A stretch of DNA of 6,124 bases from a bacterium (GTDB lineage Bacteria; Electryoneota; RPQS01), in NCBI GenBank assembly GCA_028711875.1, contig JAQTRJ010000145.1, positions 1-6,124 on the forward strand, written 5' to 3'. This document shows, one piece after another, positions 1 through 4,825 of this stretch (positions within the stretch are counted from its first letter, which is position 1; every line of letters starts with the position of its first letter). Made by a program: the position numbers and the translations under genes. Below the pieces are notes generated by a model. That model did no database searches, was not told the DNA's origin, and saw nothing but the letters and a program-made list of their open reading frames with translations.

Positions 1-2
1 CG

Positions 3-476
3 GAAACCGCGCCCGAGCAGGACGTCGAACGCGTGCGCGCGGAGGCCGCCGAGTGGCAGGATAAATATCTGCGCAAGCTGGCCGAGTTCGACAACTACCG
101 CAAGCGCACGCGGCAGGAATCGGAAATGCTCGGTCAGCTCATCGCCGAAACCATCATCGCCGCGCTGCTGCCGATCATGGACGATTTCGACCGCATGATC
201 CAGGGCATTCTCGACGCGGAAAATCCCTACCGCAAGGGCGTCGAGATGATCCGCGACAAGCTCAAAGCGTTTTTCGAATCGCGCGGAGTCTCGAAGTGCG
301 AGTGCGTCGGTCAGCCGTTCGATCCCAATGAACACGACGCGCTGATGACGCGCGCCACTCCCGACTTCCCGCCGCACACCGTGCTCGAAGTGATCCGTCC
401 CGGCTACCGCATGGGCGACCGCGTCATTCGTCATGCGCAGGTCATCGTTTCGGCGGAGACGGAGCAGGTCGAATGA
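3..476 (+). CDS. grpE: GrpE nucleotide exchange factor for DnaK (5' end missing)
   Basis: GrpE is the cytoplasmic dimeric co-chaperone that releases ADP from DnaK and so drives the DnaK-DnaJ folding cycle. The frame is open to the left edge, so the start lies outside. The GTG at 33 is most likely an internal valine, because the coiled-coil-like sequence (E-T-A-P-E-Q-D-V-E-R) continues upstream of it. About 157 codons are visible, against roughly 190-200 in the family. Family hallmarks in order are a charged helix with LAEFDNYRKRT, the four-helix segment with LLPIMDDFDRM, GVEMIRDKLKAFFESRGV, the beta-domain signature GQPFDPNEHDALM, and VIRPGYRMGDRVIRHAQVIVS near the end. The stop is TGA at 474-476. 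The next chaperone gene, dnaJ, is more than 2 kb downstream because an R-M cassette intervenes. Identity is secure; only the N-terminus is unknown. Confidence 0.95.
   Translation, partial: ETAPEQDVERVRAEAAEWQDKYLRKLAEFDNYRKRTRQESEMLGQLIAETIIAALLPIMDDFDRMIQGILDAENPYRKGVEMIRDKLKAFFESRGVSKCECVGQPFDPNEHDALMTRATPDFPPHTVLEVIRPGYRMGDRVIRHAQVIVSAETEQVE
458..468 (+). repeat. left copy of imperfect direct repeat flanking the R-M cassette
   Basis: The end of grpE reads GACGGAGCAGG. A near-identical GACGGCGAGCAGG sits at 2534-2546, at the other border of the low-GC cassette; the two differ by a 2-base insertion and share GAGCAGG exactly. This could be a footprint of the insertion or chance in GC-rich sequence. 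A 7-base exact match is short, so confidence is low. Confidence 0.25.
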
Positions 477-490
477 GCACAATCAAGCTG

Positions 491-520
491 GATCGAAGAA
501 AACGTATCTTGACTTCGATC
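491..520. promoter_or_regulatory. operator-like inverted repeat upstream of the R-M genes
   Basis: GATCGAAG at 491-498 and CTTCGATC at 513-520 are perfect reverse complements separated by 14 bases. The right arm overlaps a -35-like TTGACT at 509-514. A symmetrical site of this size over a promoter element is the usual geometry for a dimeric regulator. An mRNA hairpin after grpE is possible but would have a long loop and no U-tract. A second small hairpin, TGTTC/GAACA with a 5-base loop, follows at 524-538. These are the only structures I see in the 104-bp grpE-endonuclease gap. No controller-protein gene is visible in the cassette, so the binding protein, if any, is unknown; the methyltransferase itself is a candidate. 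Confidence 0.4.
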
Positions 521-537
521 ATGTGTTCGTTTTGAAC
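509..537 (+). promoter_or_regulatory. possible promoter of the R-M operon
   Basis: TTGACT at 509-514 matches five of six bases of the sigma-70 -35 consensus. At 17 bp spacing the -10 position reads TTGAAC (532-537), only three of six matches, so this is weak under E. coli rules. The stretch is clearly more AT-rich than grpE. The host's own promoter consensus is unknown. Confidence 0.25.
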
Positions 538-580
538 AACTCAAAGACTGATCACCGGATTCACGCGAAAGCGCGCCCTC

Positions 581-1261
581 GTGAATATCGAGCAGTTTAG
601 AACGCAATTCTATCTCTTGCGCGAGCAAGGTTTCGTGAAATCTCGTCGTAAGGGGCCAACTGGAGTGGGCAAGACTCTGGAAGATCATCTTGGACTGACC
701 GAGAACAATATTGCTTTGCCTGATCTGCCGTTCGCCGAGCTGAAAGCGCATCGTGCAAACTCGTCCAGCATGATTACATTGTTCACTTTCAACAAGAAGG
801 CATGGCAGATGGATCCACTCGAGGCGGTACGTAAGTATGGAACGCTTGATCCAAAGGGTAGGTGTGGACTATATTTTACTATGAGCGGGACACCCAACTC
901 GACGGGGCTATTCGTGCGATTCGAGCCCAAGTCGGTGGACTTGAGGCATATGGAGGGAGCGCTTATCGCCTCATGGAACCTTGCCGACTTAGCAGAGCGC
1001 TTTGCAGAGAAGTTTCCGGCAATGATTCTCGTTACGGCAGAAGTGGAGGAACGTGGAGGGGCTGAATACTTCCATTTTGTGCGGGCTCAGTTGCTCACCG
1101 GAGTCAGCGAGATAACGCTTAGCCAGCAGTTTAGGGCTGGGAATATCCTGTTGGATTTACGCCTTCATGATAAGGGAACTCATGCACGCAATCACGGGAC
1201 AGGTTTCCGTACCTATGAAAAGCGCTTACCCCAACTCTTCACACGAGTGGAGGAGATTTGA
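581..1261 (+). CDS. MvaI/BcnI-family type II restriction endonuclease
   Basis: This 226-residue protein resembles the MvaI/BcnI family of monomeric MutH-like type II endonucleases. Characterised members cut CCWGG (MvaI) or CCSGG (BcnI) and are about 240 residues long. The N-terminal block KGPTGVGKTLEDHLGL, then LPDLPFAELKAHR and MITLFTF, reproduces the family core. Candidate catalytic residues are E34, D48, E53 and K55, matching in order and spacing the E36/D50/E55/K57 set I recall for MvaI. The C-terminal LRLHDKGT...NHGTGFR (about 193-210) matches the conserved family tail. The GTG at 581 gives the right N-terminal length. The frame is open back to 536 with no ATG, and no convincing ribosome binding site precedes the GTG, so initiation is probably weak. 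Codon use and GC are lower than in grpE and dnaJ, suggesting transfer. The stop overlaps the start of the partner methyltransferase. Family call is firm; recognition sequence is not predictable here. Confidence 0.88.
   Translation: MNIEQFRTQFYLLREQGFVKSRRKGPTGVGKTLEDHLGLTENNIALPDLPFAELKAHRANSSSMITLFTFNKKAWQMDPLEAVRKYGTLDPKGRCGLYFTMSGTPNSTGLFVRFEPKSVDLRHMEGALIASWNLADLAERFAEKFPAMILVTAEVEERGGAEYFHFVRAQLLTGVSEITLSQQFRAGNILLDLRLHDKGTHARNHGTGFRTYEKRLPQLFTRVEEI
846..875 (+). promoter_or_regulatory. possible internal promoter for the methyltransferase
   Basis: Inside the endonuclease gene, TTGATC (846-851) and TATATT (870-875) are spaced by 18 bp, with four and five matches to sigma-70 hexamers. The site is about 380 bp upstream of the methyltransferase and would allow methylation without restriction. 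AT-rich foreign DNA yields such matches by chance, so this is only a candidate. Confidence 0.18.
1249..1261 (+). promoter_or_regulatory. Shine-Dalgarno and overlapping stop/start (TTGA) of the R-M pair
   Basis: GGAGGAG at 1249-1255 lies just upstream of TTG at 1258-1260, which overlaps the endonuclease stop TGA at 1259-1261. GGAGG ends 4 bases before the TTG. This signal decides the methyltransferase start. The next in-frame candidate, ATG at 1282, is too far from it. The overlap implies translational coupling. Confidence 0.7.
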
Positions 1262-2535
1262 GTACGCTGTCGCTTTTTGAAATGCGCCCGCGCAAAGCCG
1301 TGGACGATTGGACATTCCGTGGAGCCAACACCCGCTATTTCACCCACGCATACCATGACTATCCCGCACGGATGATCCCTCAGATCGCCGATAGACTACT
1401 TCGGGAATACGCTCCATCTGCACGAAGTTTATTCGATCCCTATTGTGGAACGGGCACGACCCTTGTTGAGGGGCTTCTACATGGAATGGAGACTTACGGT
1501 ACAGATTTGAATCCACTAGCCCGGTTATTGGCGTCAGCCAAGACAACATATATTGACGAAAGAACACTCGATTCATCTCTTCGAAAATTCATGGAATTTT
1601 CCATGGAGACGCATAGTGAGGACTTGGAGCTCCCGCCTTGGCTTGATGAGGACCGTGTACGGTTCTGGTTCAAGCCGAGGGCAGTTGTCGACCTGAGGAG
1701 AGTATACTCATTTATTGAGCATATCGAAGACAAGCCCACAGAACTATTTTTCTTGACCGCGTTCAGTGAGACAATTAGAGAATGCTCCAATACGCGGCCA
1801 GGGGAATTCAAACTATTTCGCCGACCGAAAGAAGAGCTTGACAGATACACCCCGGATGTTTTTGGAACTATGATGACGAAGTTGGGACGCAATCGCGAAG
1901 CGTATGGTGATATGCTGGGCTTCATGGGACCAAAATCAAATTGGAAACCAAGTCATATTTTCGATTTTGATACTGTTTCGGGCATTCCGACGGATGCGTT
2001 GGGGAGGGGGCTTGTTGATGTTGTCATCACCTCGCCACCTTATGGCGACTCACGCACGACCGTTGCCTATGGCCAGTTCTCGCGCTTGTCATCAGAGTGG
2101 CTGGCCTTCCCGGAAGCACGTCGAGTGGACAGCATGCTGCTGGGGGGACATCGCCTGCGCTCTATGCCGGTCTTTTCTTCCGAGAAACTGAACGGTGCTC
2201 TCTCAATAATCGCAGCGCGAGACAAACAGCGCGCCCTTGAGATTTCTGCCTTCTACCAAGACTTGGAAAAATCAATCAAAAACGTTGCGGCAGTTGTGCG
2301 GTCAGGCGGAGTGGTCTGCTACGTTGTGGCAAACAGGCGAGTCAGGTCCGTGGATCTGCCTACGGATGAAAACGTGGTTGTCTTTTTCCGGGAATGTGGA
2401 TTCCGACATGTTGCCACGTTGCGGCGCGAAATTCCCAATAAGAGAATGCCGTCACGAAATAGTCCGACCAACGAGTCTGGAGCTACCGACACCACGATGG
2501 TTCGTGAGAATATTATTGTGATGCAAAAAGAATGA
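1258..2535 (+). CDS. site-specific DNA methyltransferase, probably cytosine-N4 specific
   Basis: This 425-residue amino-methyltransferase is the protective partner of the upstream endonuclease, transferring methyl from S-adenosylmethionine to an exocyclic amino group in DNA. A motif X-like stretch with HDYPARMIP lies at 33-41, motif I DPYCGTGTT at 60-68, an acidic motif II in TDLNP (82-86), and catalytic motif IV TSPPYGDS at 258-265. SPPY favours N4-cytosine over N6-adenine methylation, consistent with the m4C enzymes paired with MvaI and BcnI. About 170 residues separate motif II from motif IV and probably hold the target recognition domain, including FSETIRECSNTRPGEFKLFR (169-188). The C-terminus ends in the strand ENIIVMQ. 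The TTG start at 1258 is supported by a strong Shine-Dalgarno and coupling to the preceding stop. Composition is lower in GC than the flanking genes. The MTase call is strong; base and site specificity are inferred. Confidence 0.88.
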   Translation: MSTLSLFEMRPRKAVDDWTFRGANTRYFTHAYHDYPARMIPQIADRLLREYAPSARSLFDPYCGTGTTLVEGLLHGMETYGTDLNPLARLLASAKTTYIDERTLDSSLRKFMEFSMETHSEDLELPPWLDEDRVRFWFKPRAVVDLRRVYSFIEHIEDKPTELFFLTAFSETIRECSNTRPGEFKLFRRPKEELDRYTPDVFGTMMTKLGRNREAYGDMLGFMGPKSNWKPSHIFDFDTVSGIPTDALGRGLVDVVITSPPYGDSRTTVAYGQFSRLSSEWLAFPEARRVDSMLLGGHRLRSMPVFSSEKLNGALSIIAARDKQRALEISAFYQDLEKSIKNVAAVVRSGGVVCYVVANRRVRSVDLPTDENVVVFFRECGFRHVATLRREIPNKRMPSRNSPTNESGATDTTMVRENIIVMQKE

Positions 2536-2546
2536 CGGCGAGCAGG
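2534..2546 (+). repeat. right copy of imperfect direct repeat flanking the R-M cassette
   Basis: GACGGCGAGCAGG begins inside the methyltransferase stop codon and resembles GACGGAGCAGG in the last codons of grpE. If the repeat is meaningful, the cassette boundary lies here and the bases from about 2536 to 2564 belong to the original dnaJ leader. The 29-bp gap also carries a modest AAGG (2556-2559) ahead of the dnaJ ATG, and no terminator. Confidence 0.25.
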
Positions 2547-2564
2547 GATTAGAAGAAGGCGGGT

Positions 2565-3710
2565 ATGTCCACCAAACGCGATTACTACGAAGTTTTGGGT
2601 GTCAGCCGCGACGCCGATACGGAAGAGATCAAGAAGGCGTATCGCAAACTGGCCATGCAGTATCACCCCGACCGCAACAAGGGCGACGCCGCCGCCGAAG
2701 AGAAATTCAAGGAGGTCGGCGAAGCTTACGCCGTGCTCTCCGATACGGACAAGCGCGCGCGCTACGACCGCTTCGGTCACGCCGGAGCGGGCGCGGGAGC
2801 CACGGGCGCGCCGGGCGGCGGCTTCGGCGGCTTCGAGTTCGATCTCTCCGACGCGCTGCGGCAGTTCATGGAAGGCGGATTTTTCGGCGGCGGCATGTTC
2901 GGCGGCCGGCAGCAGTCGGGGCCGATGCGCGTTCGCGGCAACGATCTGCAAATGAAACTCGCGCTCACGCTGGAAGAGATCGCCGAGGGCGTTCAGAAAA
3001 AAATCAAGGTCAAGCGCTACGCTCCGTGCGCGGAATGCGGCGGCAGCGGCGCGCGCAAAGGCACGACCAAGAAAAGCTGCCCGACCTGTCACGGCACCGG
3101 ACAAGTGCGGCAGGTGTCGCGCTCGTTTCTCGGACAATTCGTCAGCGTTCAACCCTGCCCGCAGTGCCGCGGCGAAGGGCAAATCATTTCCGATCCCTGC
3201 CCCGCCTGCAAGGGCGAAGGCCGCGAGCGTTCGGAGGGCGTGGTGTCGGTGGACATTCCGGCGGGCGTCTCGGCGGGACAATACCTGACGCTGCGCGGCG
3301 AAGGCAACGCCGGACCGCACGGCGGCCCCTCCGGCGATCTGATCGTGCTGATTGACGAAACCCCTCACGATTATTTCACGCGCGACGGCGACGACATCGT
3401 CTATACGCTGGCGCTGACCATTCCGCAGCTCGCGCTCGGCGACGACGTGGAAGTCCCGACTCTGACGGGCCGCGCGCGATTGAAAATTGATCCCGGCACC
3501 GAACCCGGCCGCGTGCTGCGCATGCGCGGCAAGGGCTTGAAGTCGCTGCATAGCTATGGCACGGGAGATGAACTGGTGGAAATCCGTCTGCAGGTTCCCA
3601 AGAAACTCTCGGCCCGCGAGCGCGCGCTTCTGAATGAACTGAAGGAGTCGGAGAATTTCCGCGCGGCTTCGGCGGACAAGGGCTTCTTCAAGCGCGCTAA
3701 ATCGGCGTAG
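2565..3710 (+). CDS. dnaJ: chaperone protein DnaJ (Hsp40)
   Basis: DnaJ delivers unfolded clients to DnaK and stimulates its ATPase in the cytoplasm. The protein is 381 residues, the normal length for a full class I DnaJ. The J domain spans about 5-70, with [11 protein letters not shown] and the essential HPD at 34-36. A Gly/Phe-rich linker follows at about 71-115. Four CxxCxGxG zinc-binding repeats are all intact at 155-162, 172-179, 198-205 and 212-219. Substrate-binding and dimerisation domains follow, with [20 protein letters not shown] at 231-250 and [12 protein letters not shown] further on. The spacing from repeat 2 to repeat 3 is 26 residues, against 22 in E. coli, an insertion I associate with FCB-type DnaJ proteins. 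The ATG is preceded by a weak AAGG. The gene follows the R-M cassette by 29 bp and is followed 5 bp later by a comEA-like gene, so transcription is probably shared. GC-rich codon use matches grpE, not the cassette. Confidence 0.97.
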   Translation: MSTKRDYYEVLGVSRDADTEEIKKAYRKLAMQYHPDRNKGDAAAEEKFKEVGEAYAVLSDTDKRARYDRFGHAGAGAGATGAPGGGFGGFEFDLSDALRQFMEGGFFGGGMFGGRQQSGPMRVRGNDLQMKLALTLEEIAEGVQKKIKVKRYAPCAECGGSGARKGTTKKSCPTCHGTGQVRQVSRSFLGQFVSVQPCPQCRGEGQIISDPCPACKGEGRERSEGVVSVDIPAGVSAGQYLTLRGEGNAGPHGGPSGDLIVLIDETPHDYFTRDGDDIVYTLALTIPQLALGDDVEVPTLTGRARLKIDPGTEPGRVLRMRGKGLKSLHSYGTGDELVEIRLQVPKKLSARERALLNELKESENFRAASADKGFFKRAKSA

Positions 3711-3715
3711 ACAAC

Positions 3716-4123
3716 ATGACCGATAAATTCGGCTTGCGCAGGGATACGCTGCTCTGGCTGCTCGGAATCGCTTTCGTCTTTGGCCTCGGTGCAAACGCGG
3801 TGCAGGAGATCCGCCACCGCGCGCTGCGCTATCCGAACCTTGTGGCCGCCGATGGCGAGGAAGCGCGCGCACTGAAGCAAACGGCCGATTCGATCATGGC
3901 GCTGCGCGTCGCGAAGGCGAATGAACCGGTGCGCATCAACAGCGCCGAAGCCGCGGATTTCGCGCGGCTCGACGGCATCGGCGAGGTTCTGTCCGCGCGG
4001 ATCGTCGCCTATCGCGAGCAGCACGGGCCGTTTCGCTCGGTGGACGAACTCGACAACGTTTCCGGCATCGGTCCCAAGCGTCTCGAAGCGATCCGTGCGC
4101 GCTGCGTCGTGGATTCGATCTAA
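3716..4123 (+). CDS. short membrane-anchored ComEA-like helix-hairpin-helix protein
   Basis: This 135-residue protein has one hydrophobic segment at about 11-30 (TLLWLLGIAFVFGLGANAV), probably an N-terminal membrane anchor or uncleaved signal. A short charged linker follows, then a tandem helix-hairpin-helix domain at about 72-132. The domain starts VRINSAEAADFARLDGIG and continues through VLSARIVAYREQHGPFRSVDEL to the second hairpin VSGIGPKRLEAI; the GIG turns are at 87-89 and 117-119. This is the ComEA DNA-binding signature, which binds double-stranded DNA non-specifically on the outer face of the membrane during natural transformation. Shorter relatives occur in many bacteria without a proven uptake role. 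There is no N-terminal SLBB domain of the kind found in Gram-positive ComEA. The ATG lies 5 bp after the dnaJ stop with no clear Shine-Dalgarno, suggesting coupling to dnaJ. Fold call is firm; competence function is unproven. Confidence 0.8.
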   Translation: MTDKFGLRRDTLLWLLGIAFVFGLGANAVQEIRHRALRYPNLVAADGEEARALKQTADSIMALRVAKANEPVRINSAEAADFARLDGIGEVLSARIVAYREQHGPFRSVDELDNVSGIGPKRLEAIRARCVVDSI

Positions 4124-4166
4124 TCGCCGAGCCGCGCGTCTCATTAGAATCGCCGAGCCGGGCGTC
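4122..4166 (+). repeat. imperfect 19-bp direct repeat, period 26
   Basis: AATCGCCGAGCCGCGCGTC (4122-4140) recurs as AATCGCCGAGCCGGGCGTC (4148-4166) with one mismatch, separated by TCATTAG. The first copy begins in the comEA-like stop codon. The second runs into the GC hairpin at 4157-4176. This looks like a partial duplication of an intergenic repeat unit, not an operator, but no other copies are visible in the window. Confidence 0.6.
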
Positions 4167-4176
4167 CTCGCCCGGC
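4157..4176. repeat. GC-rich hairpin between the comEA-like gene and rsmD
   Basis: GCCGGGCG (4157-4164) and CGCCCGGC (4169-4176) pair perfectly over 8 bp around a TCCT loop. No run of T follows (CGGAACACCC), so it is not a classical intrinsic terminator. It may be a dispersed REP-like element, a transcript-stabilising 3' structure or a transcription attenuator separating the dnaJ and rsmD units. Confidence 0.6.
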
Positions 4177-4203
4177 CGGAACACCCGCGGCGACCAACCT
4201 TCC

Positions 4204-4208
4204 GGAGG
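4204..4208 (+). promoter_or_regulatory. Shine-Dalgarno of rsmD
   Basis: GGAGG sits 7 bases ahead of the ATG at 4216. Together with the methyltransferase signal it is the clearest ribosome binding site in the window, and it fixes the rsmD start. Confidence 0.75.
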
Positions 4209-4215
4209 AGTCATC

Positions 4216-4755
4216 ATGGCGGTTCGGCTGTCATCAGGTTCGCACAAGAACAGCCGGAAGGAAACGCTGCGCCCGACCGCCGCGCGCACGCTCGAAGCGG
4301 TGTTCGATCTGCTCGCGGGCGAAGTGGAAGGCCGCCGCGCGCTCGATCTGTTCGCGGGCGTCGGTTCCTACGGGATCATGGCGCTCCGCCGCGGAGCCGT
4401 GTTTGCCGCGCTGGTGGACAAATCGCATTCCGCCGCGCGCCGCATGGAGAAGGCGATCCTGCAGTTTCATCTTGAAGAGAGCGCGGAACTCTTTCAGGAA
4501 GACGTCTTTCATTTTATTCACAAAACGGAGCGCTGGAGCGATCCGTTCGATCTGATTTTTTGCGATCCTCCCTACGGGGAGATTCCCATGATTCGCATCG
4601 TGGACGAACTGCTTGACGCGGGGCTGCTCGCGCACGGCGGAAGTCTGATCTTCGAGCATTCCCGCCGCGAGGCTCCCCCCGACGTCCCGCCGCTCGTTCT
4701 CCGCAAGTCCCGCGTCTTCGGCGACACGACGGTGAGCATCTGGGACCGCCCGTGA
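4216..4755 (+). CDS. rsmD: RsmD-family RNA methyltransferase (16S rRNA guanine-N2)
   Basis: RsmD methylates the exocyclic N2 of G966 (E. coli numbering) in 16S rRNA during 30S assembly, using S-adenosylmethionine. The 179-residue product is slightly shorter than E. coli RsmD (about 198). The N-terminal VRLSSGSHKNSRKETLRPT matches the family opening, with RPT at 19-21. Motif I, the SAM-binding loop DLFAGVGSYG, is at 44-53, and acidic D69 follows the next strand (LVDKS). Catalytic motif IV DPPY is at 117-120 after FDLIFC. SLIFEHSRRE (143-152) is the usual late strand of the fold. The ATG is preceded by GGAGG at 7-base spacing. A hairpin upstream and a 70-bp gap downstream suggest it may form its own transcription unit. 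The common partner coaD is absent. The family call is good; the exact target base is by homology only. Confidence 0.85.
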   Translation: MAVRLSSGSHKNSRKETLRPTAARTLEAVFDLLAGEVEGRRALDLFAGVGSYGIMALRRGAVFAALVDKSHSAARRMEKAILQFHLEESAELFQEDVFHFIHKTERWSDPFDLIFCDPPYGEIPMIRIVDELLDAGLLAHGGSLIFEHSRREAPPDVPPLVLRKSRVFGDTTVSIWDRP

Positions 4756-4794
4756 ACGCCATCGGGCTGGTTGCCTGAATTAAAACGATTGTCA

Positions 4795-4823
4795 TTGACT
4801 TTTTCCATTAACCCGAACATCCT
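4795..4823 (+). promoter_or_regulatory. weak promoter candidate ahead of the dehydrogenase gene
   Basis: The 70-bp rsmD-dehydrogenase gap is relatively AT-rich for this GC-rich region and contains TTGACT at 4795-4800, a good -35 match. The -10 position at 17 bp (CATCCT, 4818-4823) is poor. The dehydrogenase ATG at 4826 has no Shine-Dalgarno; the bases before it read CATCCTCC. Confidence 0.2.
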
Positions 4824-4825
4824 CC

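Noticed and set aside
33..35. GTG as the real grpE start
   Set aside because: The reading frame and coiled-coil-like composition continue upstream to the window edge, and a start here would leave GrpE far too short.
521..535. Five-codon ATG frame (MCSF) as a leader peptide before the endonuclease
   Set aside because: There is no ribosome binding site, it is not attached to an attenuator structure, and such frames occur by chance.
431..751. minus-strand frame across the grpE-endonuclease gap, considered as a possible controller gene
   Set aside because: The translation has no helix-turn-helix pattern and most of it is antisense to grpE or the endonuclease.
1590..1605. Near-palindrome CATGGAATTTTCCATG inside the methyltransferase gene
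   Set aside because: It encodes ordinary in-frame residues (FMEFSME) and lies mid-gene; a 7-bp match with a 2-base centre can arise by chance.
2319..3872. 517-codon open frame on the minus strand opposite dnaJ
   Set aside because: It lies antisense to an unmistakable dnaJ and extends into both neighbours. The translation is low-complexity Arg/Ala-rich, as expected when GC-rich codons are read backwards.
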